NCBI GenBank assembly: GCA_947476695.1
Contig: CANJRD010000001.1
Location: 186,001 to 250,000, forward strand
Length of the DNA stretch: 64,000 nucleotides
Direction: 5' to 3'
Origin: Rhodospirillaceae bacterium
GTDB lineage: Bacteria > Pseudomonadota > Alphaproteobacteria > Rhodospirillales > Rhodospirillaceae
Shown here: one piece after another, positions 52,267-64,000 of the stretch
Numbering within the stretch: the first letter of the stretch is position 1
Layout of the letters: each line of letters begins with the position of its first letter
The notes under the pieces: model-generated
The model's database searches: none
Told to the model about the DNA's origin: nothing
What the model saw: only the letters and a program-made list of their open reading frames with translations
Position numbers and translations under genes: made by a program

Positions 52267-53775
52267 ATGCGCCTGACGAAAAAAGCTCTCCTGATCTCCG
52301 CCGCGATCGCGCTGACCGCGACCGCCGTACCGTTCGCGATCAACCGCGGACATCTCGCGACCGCCAACGCCGCAGAGGGCAAGAGCAGCGCGAAGTTCAA
52401 TGACGATACCTACAAGTATCTCGAACTGTTCGGCGACGTGTTCGAGCGCGTGCGCAAGGACTACGTCGAGGAAGTCTCGGATCAGGACCTGCTCGAGAAC
52501 GCGATCAACGGCATGCTCACCGCGCTCGACCCGCACTCCGGCTATCTGCCGGCGAAGGGCTTCCAGGAAATGCAGGAGCAGACCAAGGGCGAGTTCGGCG
52601 GCCTCGGCATCGAAGTGACGATGGAGGGCGGCTTCGTGAAGGTCGTCTCGCCGATCGACGACACCCCCGCCTCGAAGGCCGGCGTGCAGCCTGGCGACTT
52701 CATCGTCGGCATCGACGGCAAGCCGGTGCTGGGCCTGTCGCTGAACGAAGCCATCGACAAGATGCGCGGCCCCATCGACACATCGATCATCGTGACGATC
52801 CGCCGCGCCGGCGTCGATGCGTTCGACCTGAAGATCGGCCGCGCGATCATCAAGGTGCAATCGGTGCGCCATGAAGTCGAAGGCGATATCGGCTATGTCC
52901 GCATCACCTCCTTCAACGAACAGACGCAGACCGGCCTCGATGCCGCGATCAAGGATCTGAAGACGAAGATCGGACCGAAGCTGAAAGGCTATGTCGTCGA
53001 CCTGCGCAACAATCCGGGCGGCTTGCTCGATCAGGCGGTGTCGGTGTCCGACACGTTCCTCGACAAGGGCGAGATCGTCTCCACCCGTACCCGCCGCGCC
53101 GAAGACACCCAGCGCTTCAACGCCAAGGGCGGCGACGCCACCGACGGCAAGCCGCTGGTGGTCCTGATCAACGACGGCTCGGCTTCCGCGTCGGAAATCG
53201 TCGCGGGCGCGCTGCAGGACCACGGCCGCGCGATCCTGCTGGGCACCAAGAGCTTCGGCAAAGGCTCAGTGCAGACGATCATCCCGCTTGGCCGCGGCGA
53301 AAGCGCCATGCGCCTGACCACCGCGCGCTACTACACGCCGAGCGGCCGCTCGATCCAGGCGCTGGGCATCTCGCCGGATATCGAAGTCCAACCGGCGCAG
53401 GTAACCAAGGTGGCACAGGCGACGACGGCCTTGCGCCGCGCCGAAGCCGACCTGAAGGGCGCGCTGAAGAATCCGCAGCTTGAAAAAGAGGAAAAGGCCA
53501 AGGTGCCGGAAGGCGCCCCGCCGGGCGCACTGCCGGCTGGCTCCGCTGCGCCAGGCGCCAATGCGCCGGCGCCGGGTCAGCAGAAGCCCGGCACGAAGCC
53601 GGACGGCAAGCCCGAGGCGAAGGGCGAGAAGCCCGCGACCGAAGCCGCCGCCGCGCCGGCGAAGCCGAAGTTCGCGGACCCGGCCGAGGACTATCAGCTG
53701 GCCCGCGCCCTCGATCTGCTGCAAGGCATCGCGCTGTATCAGAAGGCCGGCTCCGCCAGCGCCGCCACACGTTAA
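52267..53775 (+). CDS. ctpA: Carboxy-terminal processing peptidase (S41)
   Basis: A 502-residue exported serine protease. Signal peptide about 1-37; PDZ domain 95-175 (GGLGIEVTMEGGFVKVVSPI, GVQPGDFIVGIDGK). The catalytic part has RNNPGGLLDQAV, the Ser in DGSASASEIVAG and the Lys in GTKSFGKGSVQT. A long Ala/Pro/Lys-rich linker (400-460) precedes a conserved C-terminal tail (DYQLARALDLLQGIALYQKA). Lies 57 nt after the EnvC-like gene; may process envelope proteins. 108 nt before the next gene. Confidence 0.95.
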   Translation: MRLTKKALLISAAIALTATAVPFAINRGHLATANAAEGKSSAKFNDDTYKYLELFGDVFERVRKDYVEEVSDQDLLENAINGMLTALDPHSGYLPAKGFQEMQEQTKGEFGGLGIEVTMEGGFVKVVSPIDDTPASKAGVQPGDFIVGIDGKPVLGLSLNEAIDKMRGPIDTSIIVTIRRAGVDAFDLKIGRAIIKVQSVRHEVEGDIGYVRITSFNEQTQTGLDAAIKDLKTKIGPKLKGYVVDLRNNPGGLLDQAVSVSDTFLDKGEIVSTRTRRAEDTQRFNAKGGDATDGKPLVVLINDGSASASEIVAGALQDHGRAILLGTKSFGKGSVQTIIPLGRGESAMRLTTARYYTPSGRSIQALGISPDIEVQPAQVTKVAQATTALRRAEADLKGALKNPQLEKEEKAKVPEGAPPGALPAGSAAPGANAPAPGQQKPGTKPDGKPEAKGEKPATEAAAAPAKPKFADPAEDYQLARALDLLQGIALYQKAGSASAATR

Positions 53776-53883
53776 GTGGGTGTTAATGGCGGAGCGGGTA
53801 CACCACGCTTAGACCCGTATGTAAGTGCGATCTAGGCGATAGCCTTCCATTCGCCCGCGGGTCGGGGATCGGAGTGCGTTGTC

Positions 53884-55587
53884 ATGGCTGGATCCGGACT
53901 GTTGAACCGCATGCGGAACGTCTTTCGTCGCGATAGCGACGAGGACGAAGAACGCGACGTCTTCAGTGCCAGCGACGACAGCAGCTTTGAAGACGAAGGC
54001 GCGGAAGCCGCTGCCGAAGACGACGATGATGAGGACAGCGAGTCCCGCATCGGCCCCAAGATCGCTTTAGCTTTCGGTGCGACCGCGTTCCTGCTTTTGG
54101 GTGGCGCGGGGGCTTACATCTATTTCGCCGGTCAGGGCGCGACCGCGCCGATGGTGATGGCGCCACTGCCCAAGCTTGAAGTCGAGGACGTACCGGAGCC
54201 CGAGGCCACCGCGGCCCTGACGCCCAGCACTCCGGCCATCGCCCCCGCCCCGGCGCAAATCGCCAAGGCCCCGGATATCGCGGCGACCGACCGGTCGGCC
54301 GATCGCCGGCCCTGGCTGAACAATCCCGCGGCGCCCGCCGCAAAAGCGCCGACCGCAAAAGCGCCGGACGCGAAAGTTCCAGACGCGAAAGTTCCGGACG
54401 CGAAAGCGGCTGCCCCCGCCCCAGCGCCGGCCGCCCCGCCGGCGAAGGTTGCCGAAGCGCCGCCGCCGCCCCCACCGCCGCCGGCTGCCGCGAAACCCGC
54501 CGCCGTCACGCCACCCGTCCCGCCGGCGCCAGCCGCAGGGGCGTCAGCGCCACTCGCGATCCTTGCCGAGAAAGAGCCCGAACAGCCCGCCATGCCGACG
54601 CTACCGTCTGTGCTGGGCGAAACCGCACCCGGTGCGCCGGATCGCTTCAAGACGGAAACCGGCTTGACCGACGGTGGGCGTCCGCGCCTGAACGATCCGC
54701 CCGCGCCGCCGATTGACAAGAAAGCCTTGAGCTCCCCGCCGCCGCGCTTCGCCGGCGTTGCGGATATGAAAGGCAAAGTCACGCCGTACTCGAAGGCCGC
54801 CGCCGCGAAGACCGATCCGAAGACCGGTCGCACCAGCAAGATCACCGTGGTCGTGCGGGAACTGGGCTTGAACGCTGCTGCCACGGAAGCGGCGATCACG
54901 AAGCTGCCGCCGGCGGTGACGCTGTCGTTCAGCCCCTATGCGCCGAACCTGAAGAAGATGCTGGAGCAGGCCAAGGCCAATGGCCACGAAGTGCTCGTCG
55001 GCCTGCCGATGGAGAGCAAGCAGTTCCCCGCTGAAGATCCGGGACCGCTGGGCCTGATGACCTCACTTGAACCCAAGAAGAATGGCGAGCGCATCGACAC
55101 CATTCTGCGCAGCGCGCCGGGCGCGGTGGGCGTCGACGACGACATGGGCTCGAAGTTCCGCGAGTCCGAAGCGGCGATGAGCCAAGTGTTCGCCAAGCTC
55201 AAGGACAAGAAGCTGTTCTATCTCCAGACCGAGCCTGGCACGCGCCTGGGCGAGGCCAGCGTGCCGAACGCCGTGGCCGATGTGATCGTGGACGAACGCC
55301 CATTCCGCGCCGCCATCGATGCGCGTCTCGACTACGCCGAGCGGTTGGCGAAATTCCAGGGCAGTTCCGTTGCCGTCATGGGGCCGAAGCCTGTGAGTTT
55401 CGAGCGCCTGGCGCTGTGGCTCGACACGTTGAACGCCAAGGGCCTCGTGCTGACGCCGGTTTCGGAAGTACTGCTCGGCTTGCCGCAGGATGAAGCCGCC
55501 GAACCCGCACCGGCCGTGCGCGCCGGTCAGACCGGGCCGGCCAAGAAGGAGCCTGCGAAGAAGCAACAGCAGGCCAAGGCCGAGTAA
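53884..55587 (+). CDS. Divergent polysaccharide deacetylase family protein
   Basis: A 567-residue membrane-anchored protein. The N-terminus (15-55) is strongly acidic, followed by one TM helix ([20 protein letters not shown]), a Pro/Ala-rich periplasmic linker (75-300, with in-frame 15-bp repeats at 54340-54399) and the divergent deacetylase domain (316-545: [41 protein letters not shown]). The family is Sdd/YibQ-like and often lies beside ctpA in proteobacteria; the catalytic role is uncertain. Start ATG follows GATCGGAG. Confidence 0.85.
   Translation: MAGSGLLNRMRNVFRRDSDEDEERDVFSASDDSSFEDEGAEAAAEDDDDEDSESRIGPKIALAFGATAFLLLGGAGAYIYFAGQGATAPMVMAPLPKLEVEDVPEPEATAALTPSTPAIAPAPAQIAKAPDIAATDRSADRRPWLNNPAAPAAKAPTAKAPDAKVPDAKVPDAKAAAPAPAPAAPPAKVAEAPPPPPPPPAAAKPAAVTPPVPPAPAAGASAPLAILAEKEPEQPAMPTLPSVLGETAPGAPDRFKTETGLTDGGRPRLNDPPAPPIDKKALSSPPPRFAGVADMKGKVTPYSKAAAAKTDPKTGRTSKITVVVRELGLNAAATEAAITKLPPAVTLSFSPYAPNLKKMLEQAKANGHEVLVGLPMESKQFPAEDPGPLGLMTSLEPKKNGERIDTILRSAPGAVGVDDDMGSKFRESEAAMSQVFAKLKDKKLFYLQTEPGTRLGEASVPNAVADVIVDERPFRAAIDARLDYAERLAKFQGSSVAVMGPKPVSFERLALWLDTLNAKGLVLTPVSEVLLGLPQDEAAEPAPAVRAGQTGPAKKEPAKKQQQAKAE
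54340..54399 (+). repeat. Four 15-bp in-frame tandem repeats in the divergent deacetylase gene
   Basis: Units GCAAAAGCGCCGACC, GCAAAAGCGCCGGAC, GCGAAAGTTCCAGAC, GCGAAAGTTCCGGAC encode [20 protein letters not shown]. They are in frame (residues 153-172) within the Pro/Ala-rich periplasmic linker, so copy number changes would alter spacer length only. Confidence 0.85.
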
Positions 55588-55610
55588 CATTCACCGTCCG
55601 GCGTCTTCGC

Positions 55611-56159
55611 GTGTCCGCAGCAAAATCAAAAGCCAAGTCTCTGAAGTCCGAAGCCCTGCCCTATCGTCGCGGGGTCGGCATCGTGCTGGTCAACCGCGCC
55701 GGCAAGGTCTTCGTCGCCGAACGCATCGATACCCCCGACGCCTGGCAGATGCCGCAAGGCGGCATAGACGAGGGCGAGCGCCCCCGCGCAGCGGCGAAGC
55801 GCGAACTCAAGGAAGAGACCGGTACGGACAAGGCGCGCATCATCGCCGAGAGCGACGGCTGGTTGACCTATGACCTGCCCGCCGATCTTGTCGGTAAGGT
55901 GTGGAAGGGCAAGTATCGCGGCCAGAAGCAGAAGTGGTTCGTGATGCGGTTCGAGGGCATCGATAGCGATATCGACCTCGCGGCCGAGCATCCCGAATTC
56001 TCACGCTGGAAGTGGATGAGTTTCACTCAGCTGCCGCGCGTGATCGTCGGCTTCAAGCGCGCGCTGTACAAGCAGGTGGTCGCGGAATTTGCCGACACCA
56101 TCGGCAAGCTTGCCGCGAAGCGCACCGCCAGAAAGAAAGTCGGGAAGCGCGAACGCTAA
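55611..56159 (+). CDS. rppH: RNA pyrophosphohydrolase
   Basis: A 182-residue Nudix enzyme removing pyrophosphate from 5' triphosphate mRNA ends, starting decay. Family entry sequence [19 protein letters not shown], Nudix box beginning GGIDEG (50-55) with RELKEETGT (64-72), and [18 protein letters not shown] start at 55611; the N-terminal 15 residues are Lys/Ser-rich. It follows the deacetylase gene by 23 nt. Stop overlaps the convergent ferritin-like gene (CTAA). Confidence 0.93.
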   Translation: MSAAKSKAKSLKSEALPYRRGVGIVLVNRAGKVFVAERIDTPDAWQMPQGGIDEGERPRAAAKRELKEETGTDKARIIAESDGWLTYDLPADLVGKVWKGKYRGQKQKWFVMRFEGIDSDIDLAAEHPEFSRWKWMSFTQLPRVIVGFKRALYKQVVAEFADTIGKLAAKRTARKKVGKRER

Positions 56160-57004
56160 GTCGGCGCGAGGACCGGGCGGAACGCGCGACCGCGGCGTTC
56201 GATGATCCACCACATTAACCGTCCGACGAATCGCGCAAGCCAGCCCTCCGGCTTCAGCGAGGCGGCTTGGGCGAACATATGCGCGGCACGGCGCACATGG
56301 CGCTCGTGATAGAACCCGAGCGTGCGCGCGGTATAGGCCTCGGTCGCGAAGGCACGATCGTAGGCCGTCGTCAGGCCGTTGCCGGCGTGATAGGCCGAGG
56401 CGAGTTCGTCGTCCTCGGCTTCCTTGAAGCGCGTGAGCGCGGTCTTGAGGCGCATCCAGCGCAGACGCGTGCCGCTGGTGGAGGCGCCCTCGCGCGCGAG
56501 CATGCGCTCCATCGTCTCGAAGAAGAGTCGATAGTGCCGGAACTCGTCGGCGGCGATGTTCTTGCAGATCGCCTTCAGCACCGGCTCGTCGACGGCATCG
56601 CGTATTGCCGAATACAACGAACTGGTGCCGGTCTCGACCACACATCGCGCGCAAAGTTCCGCCGCGCGCGATCCCCGCACGGATTGTGTTGCGTCGACCG
56701 GGATGCGGTACATCGCGACAAAGCGGGCGAAGGCATCATCCATCTTGAAAGTCGGGTCGGCGAGCTCGGCCCAGCGGCCCAGCGCGATGCCGTGCTGTTC
56801 CTCTTCCTGCGCCCACTGCGCCGCGGCGGCGCGGAATTCGGGATCGTCGTGAAAGACGTTGGCGAGATATTGGCCGTAGTCGCTGCCGTTGCGCTCGACC
56901 ACCGCGGCCGTCTTGATGACCGCGATCAGATCGGGCGAAACCTTTGACCCATCGAACCGGTCCCAAGGAATGCTGTCGAGCGTCCAATGACTGGGGGAGA
57001 TCAT
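56156..57004 (-). CDS. Ferritin-like diiron protein
   Basis: A 282-residue mostly helical protein with a probable four-helix diiron core. Candidate ligand motifs are AQEEEQHG (Glu-x-x-His type) and [13 protein letters not shown] with [10 protein letters not shown] (second ExxH). This arrangement resembles acyl-ACP desaturase-like and other ferritin-superfamily oxidases. The C-terminal part ([17 protein letters not shown] to the end) is helical too. No membrane segment except a weak [17 protein letters not shown] 57004 chosen over an in-frame GTG at 57010. It follows DoxX by 20 nt. Reaction unknown. Confidence 0.75.
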   Translation of the reverse strand: MISPSHWTLDSIPWDRFDGSKVSPDLIAVIKTAAVVERNGSDYGQYLANVFHDDPEFRAAAAQWAQEEEQHGIALGRWAELADPTFKMDDAFARFVAMYRIPVDATQSVRGSRAAELCARCVVETGTSSLYSAIRDAVDEPVLKAICKNIAADEFRHYRLFFETMERMLAREGASTSGTRLRWMRLKTALTRFKEAEDDELASAYHAGNGLTTAYDRAFATEAYTARTLGFYHERHVRRAAHMFAQAASLKPEGWLARFVGRLMWWIIERRGRAFRPVLAPT

Positions 57005-57024
57005 GTTCACGTTCGTGCCGCTGA

Positions 57025-57432
57025 TTAGACCGCCGACGCCTTGCTGCGCAAGTTATCGAGCGCGAGAGCGCCCGGACCTGCGGCGGCGAAGAACAGGAAG
57101 ATGAAACAATATAGCACCGCGCCTTCACCTCCGTTGCTCGCCGGGAAGAACCCTCGCGGCGCGTGCGCGATGAAGTAGGCGAAGGCCATCAGGCCGGAGG
57201 CGACAAAAGCGGCGCAACGCGTGAACAGGCCGAGCCCCACAAGGACTCCGGTCGCGAGTTCGATGATCGCCGCGACGCCCAGCAGGCTCGCGATCGGCAT
57301 CTGCCCCGGCGGGCCGGGCGGCCAGCCGAGAAGTTTGGTGAGGGCGTGCTGCAGGAACAGCAGCGACGTCATGACGCGCAAGGCCGCCTGTACAAATGGC
57401 GTCCACGCGGCAAGGCGTGCGGATGTGATCAT
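57025..57432 (-). CDS. DoxX-family membrane protein
   Basis: A 135-residue inner-membrane protein with four helices: AALRVMTSLLFLQHALTKLL, then IASLLGVAAIIELATGVLVG, AAFVASGLMAFAYFIAH and AVLYCFIFLFFAAAGPGALA with the tail LDNLRSK. The FLQHALTKL and GFFPASNGGEGAVLYC segments are DoxX hallmarks. Family members interact with quinone or redox and stress systems. Start ATG 57432 has GGGGGA before it. It sits 127 nt after atpC and may share the ferritin-like gene's transcript. Confidence 0.85.
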   Translation of the reverse strand: MITSARLAAWTPFVQAALRVMTSLLFLQHALTKLLGWPPGPPGQMPIASLLGVAAIIELATGVLVGLGLFTRCAAFVASGLMAFAYFIAHAPRGFFPASNGGEGAVLYCFIFLFFAAAGPGALALDNLRSKASAV

Positions 57433-57559
57433 CGCCAATCCCCCAGTCGATTAGGAAACCCGGACTGAGCGGCCACTATAACAGATTTGTGAAGACGATG
57501 CCTCGTGAAGGCGATGCTTCACGAACGGTGCGCGCGAATGGAGATGACCGGCCGCGGCC

Positions 57560-57964
57560 TTAGGCCGCGACGTAGGTTTCCATGACCTGGGCGTGCGCGA
57601 CCATGGTCGCAGCGCGGCGACGGTCTTCGTCGGTGTTGGCGGCGTCCAGCAGGGACTTGGCCTTCGCCGCGCGTTCGGTGACGAAAGCGCGCGTGAGGGT
57701 CGCGAGCGGCAACGCCTCGTCCACCAACACGGTGCAGCTGGAGCCGGTGACTTCCGCGAAGCCGCCGGTCACGAAGTAACGTTCAGCGATGGCGCCGCCG
57801 TTGTAGACGTCGATCACGCCCGGACGGAGGGTCGAGAGCAGCAGCATGTGCTGCGGCAGGACACCGAAGTAGCCTTCGGTGCCCGGCACAACGACCATTT
57901 CCACCGGCTCAGAGACAAGCAGGCGTTCCAGCGAAACGACTTCGAGATGCAGCGTGGCGGCCAT
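57560..57964 (-). CDS. atpC: ATP synthase F1 subunit epsilon
   Basis: A 134-residue central-stalk subunit. MAATLHLEVVSLERLLVSEP and GTEGYFGVLPQHMLLLSTLR form the N-terminal beta sandwich; ERYFVTGGFAEVTGSSCTVL continues it. The C-terminal helical hairpin (ERAAKAKSLLDAANTDEDRR) can inhibit ATP hydrolysis. It ends the atpHAGDC operon, 34 nt after atpD. Confidence 0.95.
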   Translation of the reverse strand: MAATLHLEVVSLERLLVSEPVEMVVVPGTEGYFGVLPQHMLLLSTLRPGVIDVYNGGAIAERYFVTGGFAEVTGSSCTVLVDEALPLATLTRAFVTERAAKAKSLLDAANTDEDRRRAATMVAHAQVMETYVAA

Positions 57965-57998
57965 CGTCTGTTCCTGGTGCTAAGCGGTCGCGCGGCGG

Positions 57999-60339
<2,341 letters not shown>

Positions 60340-60360
60340 GGCCGAAACGTCCTCGTCCCT

Positions 60361-61893
60361 TTAGGCGAAGGAAGCCGCGAAGGTGTCGATGAAGGCCTTC
60401 AGCTTGCCCTTGATCGCGTCGGTGATCTGCTTCTCGGTGCGGATACCTTCGAGGATGTCGCCACCGCGCTCGCGCATTGCGGTGAGCAAGCCCTTCTCGA
60501 AGCGGCCCACATCGCGGGTCGCGATCTTGTCGAGATAGCCGTTCGTACCGGCCCAGATCGACACAACCTGCTCTTCGACCGGCACCGGCTGGTACTGCGG
60601 CTGCTTGAGCAGTTCGGTCAAACGTTCACCGCGCGCCAGCAGCTTCTGCGTGGCGGGGTCGAGGTCGGCGGCGAACTGAGCGAAGGCTTTCATTTCGCGG
60701 TACTGCGCGAGCTCGAGCTTGATCGAGCCGGCCACCTGCTTCATCGCCTTGATCTGCGCGGCCGAGCCGACGCGGCTCACCGAGATGCCGACGTTCAGCG
60801 CGGGGCGGATGCCCTGATAGAACAGCGACGTCTCGAGGAAGATCTGGCCGTCGGTGATCGAGATGACGTTCGTCGGGATGTAGGCCGACACGTCGTTGGC
60901 TTGGGTTTCGACGACCGGCAGCGCGGTCAGCGAGCCCGAACCGTTCTTTTCGTTCAGCTTCGCGGCGCGCTCGAGCAAACGAGAGTGCAGATAGAACACG
61001 TCGCCCGGATAGGCTTCGCGGCCCGGCGGACGGCGCAGCAGCAGCGACATCTGACGGTAAGCGACGGCCTGCTTGGACAGATCGTCATAGAAGATGACGG
61101 CGTGCATGCCGTTGTCGCGGAACCATTCGCCCATCGCGCAGCCGGTGTAAGGGGCGAGGAACTGCATCGGCGCGGGCTCCGACGCGGTCGCGGCGACGAT
61201 GATCGTGTATTCGAGCGCGCCGTAGTCGGCGAGGGTCTTCATGACCTGCGCGACGGTGGAACGCTTCTGACCGACGACGACGTAGATGCAGAAGAGCTTG
61301 TCTTTGTCGCTCTTCGCGGCGTCGTTGATCTTCTTCTGATTGATGATGGTGTCGAGGATGACGGCGGTCTTGCCGGTCTGACGGTCACCGATGATCAGTT
61401 CGCGCTGACCGCGGCCGACCGGGATAAGCGCGTCGATCGCCTTCAGACCCGTCTGCACCGGCTCGTGCACCGAGCGGCGCGGCATGATGCCCGGGGCCTT
61501 CAGTTCGGCGAGGCGGCGTTCGGTCGTGCCGAGGTCGCCCTTGCCGTCGATGGCGTTGCCAAGGCCGTCCATGACGCGGCCGAGCAATTGCTTGCCGACC
61601 GGCACGTCGACGATGCTGCCGGTACGCTTAACGACGTCGCCTTCCTTGATGGTGCTGTCGTCGCCGAAGATCACGATACCGACGTTGTCGGTTTCGAGGT
61701 TCAGCGCCATGCCTTTGATGCCACCCGGGAACTCGACCATTTCGCCCGACTGGACGTTGTCGAGGCCGTAAACGCGGGCGATACCGTCACCGACGGCGAG
61801 CACCTGGCCAACCTCAGCGGACTCAGCTTCGGTGCCAAAGCTGGCAATCTGCTGCTTAAGGATTGAGGAGATTTCTGCGGCGCGGATTTCCAT
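60361..61893 (-). CDS. atpA: ATP synthase F1 subunit alpha
   Basis: A 510-residue non-catalytic nucleotide-binding subunit. Walker [31 protein letters not shown], the [20 protein letters not shown] signature and [17 protein letters not shown] are present. It directly abuts atpH: its ATG at 61893 follows the atpH stop at 61894. Confidence 0.98.
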   Translation of the reverse strand: MEIRAAEISSILKQQIASFGTEAESAEVGQVLAVGDGIARVYGLDNVQSGEMVEFPGGIKGMALNLETDNVGIVIFGDDSTIKEGDVVKRTGSIVDVPVGKQLLGRVMDGLGNAIDGKGDLGTTERRLAELKAPGIMPRRSVHEPVQTGLKAIDALIPVGRGQRELIIGDRQTGKTAVILDTIINQKKINDAAKSDKDKLFCIYVVVGQKRSTVAQVMKTLADYGALEYTIIVAATASEPAPMQFLAPYTGCAMGEWFRDNGMHAVIFYDDLSKQAVAYRQMSLLLRRPPGREAYPGDVFYLHSRLLERAAKLNEKNGSGSLTALPVVETQANDVSAYIPTNVISITDGQIFLETSLFYQGIRPALNVGISVSRVGSAAQIKAMKQVAGSIKLELAQYREMKAFAQFAADLDPATQKLLARGERLTELLKQPQYQPVPVEEQVVSIWAGTNGYLDKIATRDVGRFEKGLLTAMRERGGDILEGIRTEKQITDAIKGKLKAFIDTFAASFA

Positions 61894-62454
61894 TTATCCG
61901 ACCCCTTTCATGGCGAGCTTCAAACGTTGCAATTTGGACTTGATTGAGCTGTCGACCATGCGCGAACCGACGCGCACGATGAGACCGCCCAGAATTGACG
62001 GATCGACTTTGGTGGAGATCGCAACCGGCTTGCCGCCGGGCGATTTGATCGCGTTCGACAGCGCCGTGATCTGCGCCTCAGAGAGCGCGACGGCGCTTGT
62101 GACTTGGGCGGTCTGCTGACCGCGGCGCGTCGCGAGAATTTCGAGATAGCCGCGGATCATGTCCGGCAGCGAGAACAAACGCCGGTTGCTTGCCACGAGG
62201 CCCAGGAACTTCTGCACCACCGGCGAAAATTGCGCTTGGGCCGCGATCGCCGCGATGCCCTTGCTTTGATCTGCGCGGGAAAGGACCGGGCTCTTGATAA
62301 AGCGCGTGAAATCAACGCTTTGATCAAGCATCGACTTCAGAGCGTTGAGATCGTTCGCGACCGCATCGATCGCGCTCTGCTCTTCAGCCAAGTCGTAGAG
62401 CGCGGACGCGTATCGCGCGGCCAGTCCGCCTACCCTTGCGCCATCAGCTGCCAC
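61894..62454 (-). CDS. atpH: ATP synthase F1 subunit delta
   Basis: A 186-residue peripheral stalk subunit linking F1 to Fo. LAARYASALYDLAEEQSAID is the N-terminal helix bundle and the family end is GGLIVRVGSRMVDSSIKSKL. The start is GTG at 62454 after AAGAGG. It opens the F1 operon, which has no Fo genes, as usual in Alphaproteobacteria. priA is 214 nt upstream. Confidence 0.95.
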   Translation of the reverse strand: MAADGARVGGLAARYASALYDLAEEQSAIDAVANDLNALKSMLDQSVDFTRFIKSPVLSRADQSKGIAAIAAQAQFSPVVQKFLGLVASNRRLFSLPDMIRGYLEILATRRGQQTAQVTSAVALSEAQITALSNAIKSPGGKPVAISTKVDPSILGGLIVRVGSRMVDSSIKSKLQRLKLAMKGVG

Positions 62455-62668
62455 TGTCGGATTGCCTCTTGCTCGAACCGCCGGAGCGACCTTTGGGAGG
62501 GACCGGTCAAAAAGGAGGCCGCCATCCCCGCGGTCGCGGGCTAAACTATTGTCTTAGAACGATATTTCGAGGCTAACGCGTCACCCCAATGATCGCCGGC
62601 GGGTTGGTAGCATAGGGATGTGGGCGTTGCAACAGGCGGGGGCCTTTTTGGCCGAATTCCGAGCGGTT

Positions 62669-64000
62669 TCACATGAAACTATACGGATCGACGTCGACTT
62701 GGACCCGCACCGAGTTCGGCAGACGCACCCGATCCAGCCATTCCGCGACCAAAGGCTGGGGCTTTGTACTGCGCGCCGTCTTGAGCAGAAGCCGGTGACG
62801 ATGCTGGCCCCGCAAGACCGCCATGACGGCGGGTGCCGGGCCCAAAACCTCGATTCCCTCGCCCTGCGGCGCCACCGCGGCGAGACGTTTGGCGGTCTCA
62901 CGCACCGCGATTTCATCCGGGCCGGACAATATAAGTGCAGTGAGACGGCCAAACGGCGGCATGGCCAGCAGTTCGCGACCGGCGATTTCCTGGGCCAGGA
63001 AGGTTTCGGCGTCGCCCGTGGCCAGGGCCTGCATCACCGGATGGCCGGGATCGTGGGTCTGCAATAGCACCCGGCCCGGCCGCTGCGCACGGCCGGCGCG
63101 GCCCGCCACCTGATGCAGCATCTGGTAGCAGCGCTCCGCCGCGCGCAGGTCCCACCCCGATAATCCGAGATCCGCATCGACCACACCGACAAGGGTGAGG
63201 GCCGGGAAGTGGTGGCCTTTGGCCAGCACTTGCGTGCCGACCAGCAGATCGATTCGGTGATCGAGAATATCGGCGATCAATTCGGCGATGGCGGACGGAC
63301 GCTCCAACGTGTCGGAAGCGACGGCGCGGATGCGCGCATCGGGCCAGCGTGTCATCGCTTCTTCGGCGACGCGTTCGATGCCGGGCCCGCAAGGCACGAA
63401 CGATTCCGTCGCTGAACAGCTTGGACACTTCTCCGGCAGCTTCGCGGAGAAGCCGCAGTGATGACACTGCAGCTTGCGGGAGAGTTTGTGTTCCACCAGC
63501 CAGGCCGTGCAGCTGGGGCAATGCAGTCTGTGGCCGCAGGTCCGGCAGATCGTAACGGGGGCATAGCCGCGCCGATTCAGAAACAGCATCGCCTGTTCGC
63601 CGGAGGCGATGGTCTTGCTGACGGCATCGACCAATGGCGGCGACAACCAGGCGCGGCCCCAGCGCGCCTTCTCCGGCGGATGGGCGCGCATATCGATGAC
63701 TTCAATCGTCGGCAAGGTGGCGGCGTTGTAGCGCTGGGGCAGATGCACGCGCTTGAAGCGGCGATTGCGTACGTTGATGACGGTCTCCAGCGACGGCGTC
63801 GCCGACGCCAGCACGATGGGACACTGTGTGATCTGCGCACGCACGATCGCCATGTCGCGGGCGTGATAGATCACGCCTTCCTCCTGCTTGAACGCGCCTT
63901 CGTGTTCTTCGTCGACGATGATCAGCCCGAGATTCTGGAACGGCAGGAACAGCGCGGAGCGCGCACCGACCACGACAGCCGCGCTGCCGTCGGCCACCGC
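62669..64000 (-). CDS. priA: Primosomal protein PriA (replication restart helicase), C-terminal part
   Basis: The last 444 or so codons of PriA, with the 5' end beyond the window edge. Present are [20 protein letters not shown] with helicase motif [18 protein letters not shown] (motif III), and the zinc region [14 protein letters not shown] with CHHCGF and CPSC (eight Cys, two zinc ions). Motif V/VI are [20 protein letters not shown] and [14 protein letters not shown]. It reloads the replisome at stalled forks. The frame is intact to its stop. Confidence 0.97.
   Translation of the reverse strand, partial: AVADGSAAVVVGARSALFLPFQNLGLIIVDEEHEGAFKQEEGVIYHARDMAIVRAQITQCPIVLASATPSLETVINVRNRRFKRVHLPQRYNAATLPTIEVIDMRAHPPEKARWGRAWLSPPLVDAVSKTIASGEQAMLFLNRRGYAPVTICRTCGHRLHCPSCTAWLVEHKLSRKLQCHHCGFSAKLPEKCPSCSATESFVPCGPGIERVAEEAMTRWPDARIRAVASDTLERPSAIAELIADILDHRIDLLVGTQVLAKGHHFPALTLVGVVDADLGLSGWDLRAAERCYQMLHQVAGRAGRAQRPGRVLLQTHDPGHPVMQALATGDAETFLAQEIAGRELLAMPPFGRLTALILSGPDEIAVRETAKRLAAVAPQGEGIEVLGPAPAVMAVLRGQHRHRLLLKTARSTKPQPLVAEWLDRVRLPNSVRVQVDVDPYSFM

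Noticed and set aside
62609-62632. Promoter for the atp operon (TTGCAA and TATGCT on the minus strand)
   Set aside because: The spacing is only 12 nt, too short for a sigma-70 promoter.

Overview
The window is a high-GC, densely packed bacterial chromosome segment with 65 protein-coding genes (two cut by the window edges), one tRNA and one SRP RNA. Several blocks match the order seen in Alphaproteobacteria, probably a Rhodospirillales-like or other deep-branching free-living lineage: ffs-dnaX-ybaB-recR, def-fmt-truA, rpmH-rnpA-yidD-yidC-engB-argB, dapD-dapE, gpmI-envC-like-ctpA-divergent deacetylase-rppH, and priA followed by an F1-only atpHAGDC operon. The genus cannot be fixed from this sequence. 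There is no integrase, transposase, phage gene or CRISPR array.

Region 1 (about 0-24.9 kb) is mostly accessory metabolism. It holds a partial nucleotide-transporter-like gene, a bicupin, a tandem alpha/beta-hydrolase without recognisable catalytic serines, a FemAB-like protein and an MFS exporter. A minus-strand catabolic group follows: membrane protein, FAD oxidase, YCII protein, glutaryl-CoA dehydrogenase and a methyltransferase. A plus-strand operon (11.1-14.6 kb) combines a PEP-mutase/isocitrate-lyase enzyme, an isochorismatase-family amidohydrolase and two PuuE-like polysaccharide-deacetylase proteins, and ends at a strong terminator. Then come a VOC protein, DUF423, an HD hydrolase, an orphan receiver protein with Glu at the phosphoacceptor site, an acyl-CoA synthetase/ABC exporter/GST set, a flavoprotein, tRNA-Arg(ACG) and an uncharacterised coiled-coil lipoprotein.

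Region 2 (about 25-46 kb) is housekeeping with signalling genes interspersed. panC and panB lie downstream of a membrane histidine kinase, and a 26-residue membrane peptide is translationally coupled to the kinase. The rpmH-to-argB block follows, then a HAD nucleotidase, a DUF2336/diguanylate cyclase pair, dapD-dapE and a membrane protein. Next are DUF4139-def-fmt-GNAT-truA, rmuC, an orphan NfeD-type OB domain and a DUF4136 lipoprotein.

Region 3 (about 46-64 kb) holds recR-ybaB-dnaX-ffs, then gpmI, a degenerate M23 (EnvC-like) activator, the C-terminal processing protease, a divergent polysaccharide deacetylase and rppH, which together suggest envelope and septal peptidoglycan control. After these come a ferritin-like protein, DoxX, the complete F1 ATP synthase operon and the C-terminal part of priA.

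The most unusual signals are the two deacetylase-like paralogues with one copy lacking both conserved histidines, the HK-coupled 26-aa membrane peptide, the Glu-substituted receiver with a double-hairpin leader, a 14-bp tandem repeat carrying the fmt stop codon three times in three frames, and five of eight convergent protein-gene junctions sharing 4-nt overlapping stops.
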